64,000 nt of DNA from Casuarius casuarius (GCA_003342895.1 PTFA01000537.1:1-64000), one strand, 5' to 3'. Shown: positions 1 through 15,600, counted from the stretch's first letter. The notes: generated by a model from the sequence alone, not told the origin. Numbers and translations are program-made.

Positions 1-3000
1 CACGTAAGCAGAGCTTGGAGCAAGGACCTGGACCGGATCCTTATACTGAGGCTGGCCTAGGCCCAGCTTGTCTGTGGACTCCAGCAGGGTTCAAGTGCCT
101 AATAGCTAAGTGCTTCATGAATTAGGAATGTGTTCGGGCAGGCCTGCAAGTGTGCTTTCCGCATGTGGCACTTTCAAAGTCAAAGTTGTGCACCAAAAGA
201 TTTTAGGCGCTTTCATGATTCAGTGGTGGGGGAGTGGGAATCTGAAGACACTTTGTGTGCCCCAGATGTTCAGGTGCCTTCATCTTCAAGAGTTGGATTT
301 TCAGTCTAGAAAGGAGAGCATTCCTATTTCAATGCTTAATTAGATGCTGTTAGATTGTAGAATTTCATTTTGCGGTAGCATTACTCTATTCCATCCGATG
401 GGAACATAACGGGAACTCAAAACGAGCAACCTTTTTGTTTCTATTTTCATTATTGGGATCTCTGCCACAAATGCAATGATGCTCGCCTCTCCACAGACGG
501 CACTGAGCACTCATATGCTCTCATGTGGCACTCTAACATGCCAAAACATTGAAATCCACTTAACCTGCTTTAAAATGTTGGAAGTATCCTATTAATCACG
601 ATACATTTTGCTGACTCGGCCAAACCTTTAAGGGTGGAATAAGAGTGACCTTAGTTTTTTGTGGCTTTTTAACCACAACAATGAGCAATTTCATGGTACC
701 TTGCCAAAAGCGCTATGGTATTTCAAGTGATTCAGCTGTGACTCAGCTACTTCATTGTTGGTCCAGTTTTAGGCTCCAAAAGTGCTGAGTTTGACGTTGT
801 GGCTCTATGGCAAAACTTTGCACAATATTTCTCCACCCACAAACAGGGGTACATTTCCCTCGCCACATCCACGGCATTGAGTTCTCTTGCAACTTTCACT
901 TTATGGAGTTGCCCCAAGGGAAACTGAGCTCCTTTAGTGGTCAGGCCCGCTTTGAAATAACAAATTCTTGAAAAGGTGGCTTTCAGAGCACGTGGATGTC
1001 TGGCTGACATATCTGGTTCTCCCTCTGAGCTACTTCTCTGGCGTGGTATCAGCCAAGGTACTGAAGAGCAGCAGGATCCTTGATAGGAAAGCAACAAAGC
1101 TCCTAGCAAGATATTCTCCAGGAAAGATCCTTTCCTCTGGAATTAGAAGAAATGGAGTTTCATTTCTTGGGGTGAAACATCAGAACTATATGGACTTCCA
1201 GGACAGGCACTGCTGGGGCAAGAACAGCTTCAAGATCAGCTGGGAGAGAATGTGTGATTTTCCTCCCTTCTTGTTGCTCTATTTTGCTTGGATCCTAGTT
1301 AGAACTGCTTACAGTTTTACTGCACGGGATTTTTGTTGAAAGCTCACTGTCGTGCACTTAGCACTCCATTAAAAGCTAAATGATCTACTGATATGTCCCC
1401 TTTTTAATAACTGTTGCTGAGGTACAGCCTGGGTTCCCAGGAAAACTCCTCTGTCAAATCTGCTAGTTGAGACCGGGGGGCTCCTGAGGAGCCAGAGCTT
1501 CCGTAAGCCTTCATACTGAGCACCTCAAAGCCAAGGACAGCAGCCTTTCCAGCTGCTTACGACACAGATGAGTCTGACAGCCCTAGCTGCATTAGGAGCA
1601 CACCAGTGTCCTGCTCTGGTCTCCCGTGTTACTCTGCTCTGTATCAGACCCATTTTAGAAACAGTTCCATTGGTCCAATTAAAAAAAAAAAGTCTTTCCT
1701 TTAATTGCCTTTTGTTCTTGTGCCATTTTCACCACCAGTTGGATATGACCATCATCTACTAGCATATAGGCAATATAAGCAATGACCGTCACAGATGCCA
1801 AGTTCTCTTCACCTCCTCCTGCCAAGAGTGAGTATTGCAGAACAATGTATTGTTCTCGGCTCTTCTGAAGGCGTTGCAGAACACTGTGTCTTCGAAGAGT
1901 ACTTCTAAAGTACTGCTGCGTGCTTATGCTGGAGAAAGATTGAAGAACTGTGCTTCGTGCTTAGCTATAGGGCCTGGGAGCTGTAATAGTCTGCAGTTCA
2001 CAGCNAAATCCCAACTCCCGCCCCCAGGAAGACTCTGTCTCCCACACCAGGGTGCCTGGTAGAAAATGCTGCTTTTACGCCTGAGAAGCAGCATGGTCAG
2101 TCACTGCCTTTTTCCACAAGCTATAAGAAAAACAATGTGTATTCTTCTTTTTTCTGCTTTACCATCTCTTGTCCTGGGATCCAGAAGAAAAGTGCTTGGA
2201 ACCACAGCACTGTGGGGGGCTGGGTGGGACAGCGCTGTTCACAGCTGGAAGTGAGTGCCCAGAAACTCAGGCAGCGAATTGTAGGATGGTAGGATGTGAT
2301 CTAGAGAGGGCAAGAAAGATGTAAAGTCTGTTTCCAAATCATCATTCAAGAGATAAAAACTGGTTCTGGTATCCGGCACACTCTGCACCTATGTCAAACT
2401 ACAGCTCTGAACACAGGATCACCAGTACCAGAGATGATGCAGTCTCTGCTTTGCAAATAATAGCTTGTTAACTTTGCTGAAAGCCTGAAAAAAACCCTTT
2501 TGACCTGGTGACTAAGACAAAGAAATAACAATAATAAACAGGCCCTGAAACCCTTCAGAGTGCAAATAAATGGATGAGCACAAGGTATAAACTGGGGATG
2601 ACTGATTCATGTGAAACTAGGAATACGCAGAATGAATGATGAGGATAAAACTTCCACACAATCAACAAAAGCAACAGCATTTCAGACTATGGTTGACGTG
2701 ATTAAAAAAGCAATACAAATAATGATACAAATCAGTTTCCAAGCTCTTTCACTTGTGCTTTGGGAACATAACATGGAAATAATAGTCTCTATTCAGAAAC
2801 AGGAGTGTATTTAGTTCTAGGTTCTCAAATATTGTTTCTTTCCCTTTTCTTCTCCTCCCCATCGATTTTCTCTCACCGTGTTATTACTTTCCCAGAGCTC
2901 TTGCCGTTTTTTTGATAAATGAGGGAGTTTTCACAAACACTACACCCCACTTTTCATTACCAATGGCACTTTTTATAAGAAAATAAGGCTTTGAAAAAGG

Positions 3001-3645
3001 TTGTTGCACACGGAGATACTTCAGCTAGCTCTGAATGAGCTGGAAACAGTATGAAAACAGGAGCAGAGCTCTGTGTCTGAGCTAATATTGCCGGCTGTGC
3101 ACGGCATCGCACTGTGGCATGAAGACGTGCTTTAACATTTTTTTCATTTTAGATTCAGGCACTTTAGTTTACTCTATGAGGGAAGCCTAATCTCCTGCCC
3201 AAGACTTACCCCGGGAGGTGTAAAATACTAAAGTAAAGAATGTTTTGTACTACAGCAGGAAGAGGTACTAGACAAAAGTAAATCTTGCCTAAGAAAAGTC
3301 AGTGAAACTGTTGCAGGACTAATAAAATCAATCCCTGCATTCATACTTGGGGGACCTGAACTGACCAGACGCCATGGACCTCACCTGTAGAGCAACAGAC
3401 AGCTGTGAAGACCCTGTAGACAGTACTTGAACTGCTGACTGAAAGCTAAGAAGGTCCACAATTTATCAAGAGCTTCCTGAAAAAAACTGCCTAATTTTGC
3501 ATGCAATGAACAGCAATACAAACAGAGACACATTAGGGGAGAATAAAATGACAATATAAAATGTGAAGAACACCTTTTAAAGTGACTTGACAGAATCTCT
3601 TAAATAAATGGCCTGGGCAGTTAGTATTATCGATAGATATTATTA
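1..3645. other. Non-coding stretch, no recognisable gene
   Basis: Both strands carry only short open frames, the longest about 120 codons, overlapping one another on opposite strands around 750-1340. None shows a domain I know, and none is flanked by convincing splice sites. I recognise no transposable element. A run of 12 A at about 1681 and ordinary mixed sequence make up the rest. Very old, decayed repeats cannot be excluded by eye. Confidence 0.6.
2005..2005. other. Ambiguous base (N) in the assembly
   Basis: Position 2005 is the only N I noticed in the window. It interrupts an otherwise ordinary stretch, so it is most simply an unresolved base call or a polymorphic site, not a scaffold gap. 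Confidence 0.95.
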
Positions 3646-3678
3646 ATGCATGTTGTATATGCATGTCCATGCATGCTC
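3646..3678. repeat. Cluster of three ATGCATG motifs
   Basis: Three copies of the 7-mer ATGCATG fall within 33 bases (from about 3646, 3659 and 3669), interrupted by short AT-rich or C-containing spacers. ATGCAT is its own reverse complement, so the cluster is symmetric on both strands. It could be a short decayed microsatellite. Binding by a POU/octamer-type factor is only a guess. Confidence 0.4.
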
Positions 3679-3679
3679 C

Positions 3680-6600
3680 AAAAAATATGTGAAAACTGCC
3701 AGATACAGAATGTAACAGGTTTTGCTCTTCCTGTTTGAAAGCATGCCTGTCATCAAAGCAATAGTTCAGATGTTTATGAGGCCAAGCCTGAAGCCTTTTC
3801 TGTGGGAGCCAAACACACTTGAAAATAAAAATCTTTTAATAACCTGAAAGCAGCAAAGCTCACGAAGTCAATGGAAGACAGAAACAATCCTTCCCCCAGG
3901 AGTTACATAGGTATGGACCTGCATTTTAAAAATTAACTCTAATGTGCTTCTCACTTTCTGAGTGTTCAGCGAGGAATACCCTGAAGATGCAGCTGAAGTA
4001 ATAAACAAAATAATACTTCAATAAAAGAGAGCTAAAGAGGCAAAGAGAGAATCTTGAATGCCTCTGAAAAGAGCCCTGTGATGGGCTGTTGAATCTGCAC
4101 AGTGCGAGGGCTGCCCCGAGCGCTGGGCCGGCAATAGGAAAGACCATCTCCTATCGGCTTGAAATGCAATAGAAAAACAATCTGAAATGCAAATCACTGC
4201 TGATATCTGTGACCGTGACGAAAATACATGATAGGACCTTTATCAGTCTCTTCCTCAAGAATCCTGAGTGTATAGATACGGTCTCCTTTAGGAAGCGGCT
4301 TTCTCAACGACTTTTCAAAGAAAGAAAGCGTAGCACAGATATTCTTCACACATTTCTCCTGAGTGATGCTGATAGATGGAACATTAATAGTTCATCAGCT
4401 TTGCACAAAGCAAGACCCACTCACTGCTTTCATGTACGCACATGGTTAAAGTTATGTACCAAAATAATCCCAGTGAAATCAAATAATTTATTCCACACAA
4501 AGAGTGCGTGGAAGCCTCTGTAGGACTGCAGAGCACCAGCATGTGTAAAGTCCCACTCTGAAAGATTTGGTAAGAGAGCTACACCGATATCTAAGAATGA
4601 CTTTAATGCTAACCTGACATGGCTTGTTCAGTGTTGCTGGAATAAAAAAATTATTTTCAAGACTAACCATTTTTCTCATTCAAATATTTTTGAGAAATCT
4701 CAGTCAAGCTACACAGCCAGTTCAAGGTGTGGATTTCCTTCCCACCTATTTTGCAAGGGACTGCACATAGCAGATCTATAGACTACTGAAACTTTTAACC
4801 TCAATTTTTTACAAAACACTACAGGTAACAGGATCGTACCCTTTTTAAAAATAGGGGACCAGATAGGGACATAATAGCAACAGAATATCTAAGCTGATAC
4901 AGCTTGCTATGTATTTTGAAGTGTTGATGCAGTTTATTCTAGAATACACCAGACATTATTCAGAATTAGTAAAATGAGCTACTTCATCAGCTGCTTTGCA
5001 GCAATGTTCCATCACGGCAACAAAACGATAGCAGGAAAGAATGAAATGATAGTTGAGAAGGACAAAATGGCAGCTGGAAAGATAAATTACAGAAGCTCAG
5101 CACAAGATGGCCATTTTCCTTTTTCTAAGAATTCCTCTTCCATCAGATTCACCTGTCCTTCAATGTTTCTATTATATATACTTAATATTTTTCATATTGT
5201 CTTAGTAGGAGGGATCAGAATGGATAATGCAAAACAAATCAATTTTTTAGGAAGAAGCAACATTTTATACTCAGAGGCAGAGATTTTTCCTTTATTTTGT
5301 AAAGTAAAAAATAAAAGGGAAATGTACTGATGTACATTTCTTAATTTGGGATGTCCCAGATTAAAACTGATACAGCCCAGTTATCCAGCACTGAAACCCA
5401 CCTCAGTATTAAGAAGAATTTCCTCCTGATGCACATCAGAACCAAAAGGACTATATAATTAACTACAGCAGGTTCGTTATGATCTCCGTAAAGTGCTGGT
5501 TTAAACTAAAGCCCAGCATAACCTCATTGAAAGGCTTTTGAAGAGCTGATATGAGCAAGGAATTGCACCCAGTAATTTATTGGCTTAAAAAAATGTAAAT
5601 AGCATTGACAGCAGCACCTTAGATTATACCCTTTATTTTCTAAGCCCGGTACAGCTATTATCATGTCCTACCTCATTGCACGGATTCAGAGGGCTTTCTT
5701 GTGCTGAAAAAATTGTAATTCCTCATTCCCAGTAACACGAAGTACAGTCTGGACTCTTCTCCCCTTCTAGCTAGAAAATGGTCTGATTTCCAGTTCATAC
5801 CCTCTCTCTGCATACCCTTCTGATATTCAGCAGCATTTCCCTTTAGTTTAAATCCTATTTTTTTCTTCTCGTTGTTTACCTTATGAGGGCTGCAGATTTA
5901 TTTATATATAACTCGTGCCAATATTTTTGTCTCGTGCTTGTTCTTTCTGTTGTTCTCTAATGGATTATACAAGATTCCCAACAGATCGACAGAGCAGACA
6001 ACCCCAAAAAACAGTGGTTCGTTTCCAGAAATGCTCTGACCTGATCACTGCAACCCCCCTGGCATCTGCGGGACACACCTCTTTTTTTTGCGAAGGAGTG
6101 AGAAACCCCTTCAGGGGTGGAAGAACACCATCAGCTCCTGCAGAGCTGCACACAGGTACCTGTTTTCTTAGTGGTTCCCCAGCAAAGGCAACCTGCCTGT
6201 TTCCTACCTCTCTCCCACCTGAAGCAGAGGTTTCCTATCTGTTTTGTGAAGTATTTTTACCCTCTTTTCTTTCTTCCTGCTAGTCTGCATGAAATTTAAC
6301 TGTCAGGTATTGTCAGTAGCTACACACGCCTTCTTGTTCTCACTCCTTAAACTTGTGCTCTTGGTCTACGGCCTTTTGTGTTTGAAATTCATGTTCTTTA
6401 AAACTGGGATTGTAAATAACAAGCTGTTGAGGCGTATCTGCTTCTGGCAAAAATGAATTATCAGTCAACAGTGGCTCAGCTTTATCAGGACCTGACCCCT
6501 TCATGCAACACACCACTTTACAGGAGGTGCTGATCCTGAAGTCTGGGGAGCCTACTGCCCTCCGAGAGCAAATATTTATCTAAAAAGTGCATAAGAAACC

Positions 6601-9600
6601 TCATGAGGACAAGCAAGATTCTAGCGGCACCTATGGAACAGCAAATCCGTAAATCTTCATAAAGTTCAAGATGTCTTAGTAATTCTACAGCATGACCTGG
6701 ATAAATTGCCCCAAATAACAGATAAAGCCCTGAAAAAAAACCTCTTAAAACATGGAAGAATTTTGTCATTGATATGTCTAATCTCAGTTTACTTCTCTCT
6801 TGTTTTACCAGTAAGGTCTTGAACTAAGGATCCTGCTAGCACTACATATAATCCTTCCAGAAATGTTTTTGGCTAAGGTTTAGATTAAATTTTAGCTGAA
6901 TTTATTGAACGAAAACTCCTTGATCTACCTTTGCGCCAGCAGTCTCCTGAGCAGTCTCCCGAGTACACATACCTTGAGCTTTACACATCGCTATGGCCTG
7001 ATCAGATGAAAAGTCAACTTTCCTCTTTCAGTATTTGGCACAAGAGGACATAATACAATAATTCTATTTAACCGTTAAGCTTTACTTAGCCTGCAACTGA
7101 GGTCTTCCAATCATTAATGTCTGGTTTATCTGCACTAATGATACCTGTTGATTGGTGTTTTGGGAAAGAGAAAAACAACGCTGAGTTTTATCTCCCTGCT
7201 GCAAAAGACAAAAGCATGTTCTGAATCTGTGTCCACTGAAAAGCAGTCACCATCACTTTTTTCAGCTTGCATCTGAAGCAAAAACTTAATTCTCTCAATT
7301 TGCTATTTTCCATTGGAAACATCTTCAGAAGCAAAAGTTACATTATGAAAAGTGTAGAGAAGAAATAGGAAAAAGGAATAAGAAAGAGGATTATTCTGTC
7401 TAGAAACCTTGATAGTTCAGAAACCTGTTCTTAAATCTAGAGAAGCTACCTTATTAGCTGAGCAGTAAGAACAAATCTCTGCTTAGTCACAATTAAAACC
7501 ATAGCATTGACAACCACATTATTATTTCCCTGTCTTTAAAGTCTTGTGCAGTGAAATCCTAAACATAGAGACACACTTCACAAAAATCTCCTGACTAAAC
7601 TTCTTTGTCCTAGGAAACTAGCCAGAAAGATACCAGCATCTTCATTTTAAGTAATGCCAAATTATACAAAATTTATAGAAGATACTTCAAATGAGCTTAT
7701 TAAACAGATTTGCATTAAGCAGCCTAGAGAGAGACCACAGAAAGAACAAATAAACAGTAAAACTATTTAAGGGTCTGTAAGTAATGAAATAACTTCTACA
7801 AATTAGCTAATGAAACAAGGTAGAAGGAGGAATGTGTTATGCAAATGCTGAGGAAATGAGTGAAAGTCAGTGGCTGCACAACGATGTCTTCCTGGAAGCG
7901 GACTGTTAATGTTATAACACAAACTCCAGGCAGCTCCATGAATGCAGGCTAAGGTATACTGGAACATTAATACACTTATCAAGCTAAATTTCTGATTAGT
8001 TAGTTGCAGTACTAACCAGATATTTGCTCAGAGCTTACAGCTAGAGGATCACACAAATATCCTTAGAGGTAAATATCTGAATTCGTTTGAATGCCATTAA
8101 TCTTTTTCGACTAAACAGAATGCCATCACTTGTTCAGCAGAGGCTTTTCACAAGTAGCTCATTGTCAGATGAAAGGAAATAACTTTTTCTAGTAGAAGAA
8201 GAACTATTCACTGTTGATTTCATTGTGCTTTGGATCAGGCTAAATACAAACAGTGAATCCCTGAAGACAAATACGTTTTATTTTTCTGGTCTAGAAGGAG
8301 CAGTAGCTGCAAAGCTCAATATCCTATATGCAGCGTGGGACACTGGGAGAAAGTGGTGGTGATAAGATTTCACAGTAGGATGTAGACAAGAAGCAAAACC
8401 TTTAAAATTGGCACTCTAGGAAGGAAAGTGAAATCTTTTCCCCAGTAAAGTGAGCTATTTTTCCATGGTATTCAAGAAGGCAGCAGCATGACATCTTCAC
8501 CTTATTTCTATTTCTTGTCACAAATCTAACATTGCCTCTATGGTAGGAATCAACTCCTGTTGTTGCTTTACTGAGGGCATTGGAGGAAACCTCAATTAGC
8601 AGTGCTGAGACTATATACATTTCATCCAGACTACCACTTGTTCTGCTTTTATCAGCAACAGAGGAAGGGAAAATAAAATTCTGAAGTAAGACGAAAAGGG
8701 ATTCTTAACACAGAGAAAAGAGACTTTATGAAGTACTATGTTATTCCTTTTCTATGTTCTGCTTTCTTTATTTCTCTTTCTTTATACCCTGAAAAGAAAG
8801 CCGAGAAGAAAAACGGGTAGACAGACCTAATATCACAGTGCCAAAGGGGCTTTCTCCATTCTGGTCTTCCGCACTGTCTGTTAGGACATTGCTCCCAGAT
8901 GGGCCAGATCCAGCATCTGTGTCCCAGCAGGCTTTAAAGGTCCTCCGTGACTGCTCTCTGTCTGAGCTCTCTCGGCACAACTCCTGATGTTGCTGATTTC
9001 TCTGATTAGCTCAAACTAGCAAACAAAATAGGCTTTCAGAGTCTTTTAGTTTCTTTCTCATTAAGCTTGAGAATTTGGTTTGTTCCAGATATATGCCCTA
9101 TGGCAGAAAACCAAGCAAATAAGATTTCAGCAAGAGAAAGTGCACTGCAGAATTGTGACGATTTACAATTGAGCAGGTTAGGATTTGTTGCTAGCATATG
9201 GCTTAATTAAATAAAACCCTATTTTAAAAGGTTACTCTGTGTGTGGCTGTTAATATGCAAGCACTCAGTACTGAATGTAGAGAAAAGCTCCAAGGCAATT
9301 TATTCATTTAAACATCAAAATATAAACAGGCACCAAAAGAGAAAATTGGTATTAATTCTTTGATTTTATTCTGCTAGTTTTATTAATTGGAAGCAGCTCC
9401 TTAGGCAGGAGGTTTAAAATCTGTAGGCAGGAGAGCCCACCATGAAGTCTACAAACTCAGACCCATATTCAACAGCAGATGGAAACAGAAGAGGAAATTT
9501 CTTTAAAGAGAAAATATTTCTACACTACAAGAAATTCTGAGTCTGCCAAAGACGGCTACAGTTGCTGCTATATTGTTGCCCACAGTGCCTATGGTTTTTA

Positions 9601-12600
9601 CAGTCAAAAAAATGCTTTTCATTCAGTGTTTAAGAATCCTGTCCTCTTGACATATACTCACTGGAAATGCTCTAAAAGTCAAAGCCATACAGAAACCTCT
9701 CAGAAATAATTGTTTCCTTCTCCTTAAAAGGTCAGAAGTTTTTTACACATGTATATAGTGGTTATTGGTACCAGTGAGGAGGTAAATGCATTCACTTAAA
9801 ATTCAGAGGAAACAACCAAAAAAAGAGTCATTTTAAATATGTCTAGAGTGCATCCTAAGTGTACTTTGTTGCAGGCCCAGACAATCCAGATCAGGTACAT
9901 TGTGGGAACATGCTAAGTCTCCTCTCTGGCCTACATGCCCAGATTTTCTCCATACAAACCAGAGCATACGTGTGTGCATGGAGGGAAATGTGCACAGACA
10001 GGTTTTGTCCTAAAGGGTGCCCGAATGTGCTCGGGGCATGTGCCCAGGTCTGGAAACTGGGAAGGTTTCCCAGGTCCCAAAGTACGGACATAGCCGCAGG
10101 GAGCCAGGGTCTGGTTCCCCACTTCTCTGGTTTTCATGCTCCAGTTGTCCAAAACAGTCTGGAAACAGGCTGAGAAGGTTTCACCATTGTTTGCTTTTTC
10201 ATAAGGAACAGAGAAATGTAAATTCTGACATGAAAGGCTTCAGATCTCAGCCCTCATATCCTCATGGATCGATCTGTTGAAAGAAATGGGGACTTAAATG
10301 AGGTATGGGACCGAGGTAGAAGAGAAAACCTCTGGCAGTGAAATATAGCACAAGAGAACGAACATTTCTGAGGAAATCTTGTAGTACAGCTCTTGAACAA
10401 CATCCATTGTCCTGTAAGCAGAAGAAACAACATAATTTCCCAGCCATTCCTCCTGTAAGCTAAGAGGAGAGAGCATTCAGAAATGCGAATAAAATGAAGA
10501 AAGATAGCTACGTCCAAACAGGCTCCCAAGACTGTGGAAAATCTGTATCTTTCTCATTGGAATCCTACAGCTATTAAGCAGAGTGTTTCTTCCTGTCCAA
10601 CAGATTTGTGAGCTGCCTGGTCTAGGAAAAGGTTGGTATTCTTGCAAAGCAGCATTTCTGATTTCCATAGGATTCCCGAGCACTTTCCACAATGAAGACT
10701 GAATCGCACCACAACTCAGATGCAACAGCTTCAGATCAAATGTCTATCGGAGTGCAGAACACATAGAAACAGAGACTATCACATCTCACTGAAACATCAG
10801 AGAGAGGGTTTTTTCTTAGAGGTTTCTCACACAAAACATTGGTTAAGCTTCACTTTGCTTACCCTCTTGGTCAGGCGACGAAAAAAAATAAATGCAAATG
10901 ACACAGTACTGCAATGCAATATTCTCCCTTTTTTGACAGCACTTGATACAAATTATTTCAAAAAATAATTAGGCCAGACTAGCTACTTTTGGAGTCATAG
11001 CAATCTAATCCCTCCACTAAAGCTGCACTTTTCTCTCCATACTTCCAACAATCAAAAGATGCTTAATGTACCTGATAGAAATAGAAATGTGATGTGTTCA
11101 TCTCCTTCAGGCTACTAGTAACTTCATCTACTTCAGTGCCAGTTGCCAAGGGAACCAACAAATTGAGTCAGTGATAAACAGGATAATCAATTTTAGTTAT
11201 TTTCCTTTGCCTCTCTGTACTAAGGCAAAATGCCCTTTTATCTCGGTAAGCTGATCAAGGTTCTGCTCTCTCATCCTTTTTCTCATACTCGTTCAATTAA
11301 TACAGCTCATATAAAAAACAATAGTTCTGCTGCATCACAACAGTCGAGGTTGACAGTTGGGTGGACTAAAAATTAGATATATTCACAAATGTCAAATTGA
11401 AGATCGCAAAAAAAGATGCAGCTCTTAGTAACAGATTTTTAAGAAGTGCCTGATCTTTGAAAGGCAGACAGGCAACATGGACACTTGTATACATACGTTA
11501 GGATTAATTTGATCTTCATTACTCACCCACAGCCAGCTAAAATGAGCCCTAAAATAAGCAACAGCAGAAAAGATCAAAACAGAAGGAAATAAACTGTGGC
11601 TTCAGACTTGAGACACAGATGAAATTAAGTAAGACAAATCTGAGAGAAAGGAATGCATGAGATGTGAGTCTAGAATAACATTTTGGAATAATATTTAATG
11701 GAAGAACTCTTGCGAGTATATACTTTGCTTAGATAGCAAGGTGACTACCCTTCAGAGTTCCTAACAGAAACAGAGAGAGATTGTGACGGTCATGGGAAGT
11801 GAAACAACCAAAAAACTAGAATACCGATCAGTTCATGGGCAGTGGGATGACGATCATATAAATACTTCAAGTCAGGCATCCAAACTGCAATCTGTCTTTC
11901 ATCTAATATATTCCAGGCTAAAGCCTACTGAAGTCGGTGGGAGTTTTTACCATTAACTTCAATGAGTTTTGAATTAGGCATCATTATTAGACTCTGTGAT
12001 TGAGTACACTGCCAATAAAGATAATGCATTTAAGAGTTACAGTGGAAAAAACTGACAATATAAGCCTTACAAATAATAACTGCATATAAAAGCACCATAC
12101 TTAATATGCAATAAAGCCCTAAATCACTACTAACTACTTCTTAAAAAGTAACAAATGTCCTTTAATTTAAATTAGATAAGGAAAGGAACAAGAAAATATA
12201 AGAAAAAGTACTCCTCACTAACATTGACACATGAAATTCTCAGTACTACAGAGAAGTTCCCAGCCATGTTTTTTATTTCATGACCCTGGATTTCCACCTC
12301 CTTTTCATTGTCTATATGTCCCATTTATCTTCCAGACATTACAAAATCACACTGGAATAGTTCTAAAGCAGCAACTATAGAGGAATTTGAAATCAAAGAA
12401 ATCTCTACTGGCTTGAAAGAACAGATTATATTATTTCTATTTATAGCAATGAGATTAATTTCACTATGCGGAAGGGTGATAGGGAATGCTCTTTAATGAA
12501 AGAATTCTTTGAGAAGGCTCATTTAGCAGTTGTGCAATCAAGTGTTTGTGAGATCATAGGTGTTTTCAAGCAAGGAGACTGCAGATGAGACGGCGATTGA

Positions 12601-15600
12601 TCTCCTCAGTGGCCCACTGGGTCATGCTTCATAATACTTTGTTACAGGTGAACTATGATTATATCCAGACTCTAACTGGGCCAGCGGATCTTCTCATCCA
12701 TCTCCTGGAAAAGACTGTTAACTGCGACATGCTGGAAAAAGAGTCTCTCCTTCCCTTTGCTACCTTGGTGGGTGCAGGGATCACATGGAGGCAAAAAATA
12801 GAACGGCAGAATTATAAACTAGGAACAGCAAGATTTTATCTTCCAGATTTAGTGAGAAAGAAGCCATCAACATGTAGAACAGCAAATTCCACGAATTTGG
12901 CTGTGAGGAACTCTGTTGCTCCATATACCTCTTCTGCTGACACTATAAGCACACAGTAAGGTGCTTATTCTTGAATTTGGTCCCTGAAAGAAAATCTTCA
13001 ACTGTGTCATTTTTGCAAGCTCTTCTGGTCTTTTTGAGGCAGACTTGCATTCTCTTGTCAGGCAGCCAGCTAGATTCCCTCCTCTGTTGTATTTAATATT
13101 TCATAATGAACTCTACCCTTTGAAACCCAATCTCAAAATTTTGGAAGACTGATTTTTACTTATTTTCAGACAGGAAGTTAGATTTAACATTTTGCCTCGT
13201 ATATATAAAGTTCCTTGCTTTGCCAAAATGCAACTGTACATATCACTGCTCTTCAGCAAAGCACTTAAAAAATCAGGCTGTTCTGAAAGAAATTGTATTT
13301 TAAAGATATAATTATATTCATAAATATTAACATATATACACGAATGTAAACATCATGTATTCATAAAGAATCTAACCTTAGCAGCACACATGATCCCGTC
13401 GCCTGAATTTCCCTGGATGTTTCCACTCCCTCTCTCCTGCTGATGCTGTCAGTCTGGCAGGGCCGTTCAGAAACTGCTGCCAACGAGAGAGGTCGGTTGA
13501 GTTGTTCCATTCATAAACAGCTAGGTTTAAAGGGAGAACTGAATAGTTAGCTATAGTCTTTCTTCTGCTAACTCTTCCCATAATGCTTACTTTCTGAAAG
13601 AGAGTTTAATAAAAATTGTTTGAATTCCTTTTGGTAGGCATAATTCATATTTAGAAACTATGTTGACTAATTTAGGAAAGGATGGGAATTCTTTCCAAAC
13701 TATCTAGTCAGACCTGTGTCTGTAAACACTGATACTGTTTAATTATGTCTTTATAAAGAACATCAAATAATCACTGCATTCGTATTTCATACACAAAAAT
13801 ATCCCCAATATATAGGTGATAAAGTTTTGGAGAGGTGGATCTAAAAGTTGTCCAGGATGAATTCATAGTGGAAAGAATTAGATTTGGAAGATAACAAGCT
13901 TCTAGTTCTGGCTTGTTAAACCTTTACCTTTGCTATAGGGAATGGCTCTGAACAGTCCTCATCAAACTCTCTCTACCATAGCTCTGCCAGTTCCACCAGG
14001 CTAGGATATCCCGTTACTAAGACCAAAGAGCTAGAGAATATTTAGCAGTTTGCTTAGAACCCATAGCATTCAGTCATTCCCTAGAGAAAAATCTCTTCTT
14101 TGTTTATAATCTAAATAATTTAGAGATTTGTTTTAAATTACTATATTCAAAGATCAAAAGGACTGCTTAAATGTTGGATTACCAGATTATCTTTCGCCTG
14201 TTGTAACATTCCACCTGGCTCTTACCCCAGAAAGCAAAAATGTTACCAGAAAACCCCTGCCCTTCCTGTAGGCTGCAAGTCTACAGGTGTGAGAGATATT
14301 CTTGCAAGTTATACAGAGAGATCTCCAGTGACTCCCACAGACCAACTGACAGAGAGAACTTTGTGTTCACCCCAGCAAAAAGCATATTCAGCTTAAAAAG
14401 TGCTGCAAAATACCTAAACATTTCTTGCACACAATTATGAAAGCTTAGGTTTAACAGAATTTGAAGAGACAATGTCTCTTCAATGAGTGTTTCCATCAAA
14501 ACAGAGCAGAAAATAAAAAGAGCTTCGGAAGTTCAAGTACCGTTCAGGATGAAGGGGAAAATGGTCTTGTGATCATGGAACTGGGCAGCAATGTAAGCTA
14601 CAAATCAGTCTTCAGTCCGGCAACATAACTTCTTGATCTCAGTCATGCCACAAAGGGCCAAATTCTGTATTCACCTCTATCCTATGACACTATCTGCCAA
14701 GGAGTACAAGGAATACAGTCGTTAAGCTCTGTGTCTCAGTCTGCCCTCTGCAAAACGACCATAACAACCTGTTGTCTCTTACACTTAAGTATATGCTTGA
14801 CTTTCTATGTCTGCTCACATGACCAGTCCTACGGAAACCAATGCACACTTGCTTGTGCTAAGTGATTCTCATACGTGTTTGGATTCATTCTGTGTTCACT
14901 CTAGTTTTATTATCACCATTACTGTTATTACATAGATGAGGCCACAAGCAAACAAACAAAAAAGTAGACCACCAAAAACAAGGATGAGAGCGGAAAGGGG
15001 CAGCAGAAGTGAAACCCAGATCTATAAACAGAAATTTGTACATGAATGAAATATAGAGTTTCAGTTCATGCCTGTGCTAAACAGTTCTTGGAAATACACA
15101 TGAAGACAGGCTCAAAGCCTGCTTGCTATATCTGCTGAAGATATTGGCTATTTGTTAAGAATGAAAAAGTACAGCTCTTCAGCTCATTCTTTCATGATAT
15201 TAAAAAAATAAATTGTACAGAAAGACCTATGCTTCAACAAGAAATCATTTTCTGGGGAAGCGGACTATATCAAAGTTGGAAGTAATTATTTTGACAGAAT
15301 AGGGGCACAACCACAACGTATTTCTACTTCTTATTTGTCATAATAACATATATGTCTTTTATTCTGCTTCTGTGACAAGTCATGAGACATGAGAGTACCT
15401 TCTGTAAGACTGTAGGACTTCATTACTCTGTTCATGTTAACATGTTTGTTCCTGACCTCTCTTTTTTAGGAGAGCGGCAAATAATTTGTAAAGCTAGAGC
15501 CTGTTTAGAGGGCTATTATAAAAGAATTATAACATTTACAGAATATGTTTAGAATTTAACACTCCTCTCAGTTTTATTAATATTTCTTAAGTGGTAACAT

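Noticed and set aside
747..1339. Overlapping frames of 120 and 123 codons on opposite strands
   Set aside because: Neither translation shows a known motif, and two opposed frames of this length are expected by chance in 64 kb.
5630..5850. Possible antisense CR1-like 3' region
   Set aside because: A few words resemble the LINE 3' region, but the order breaks down after about 100 bases. Too weak without an alignment.
12585..12959. 124-codon plus-strand open frame
   Set aside because: No recognisable domain and no convincing splice sites around it. The length is within chance expectation.
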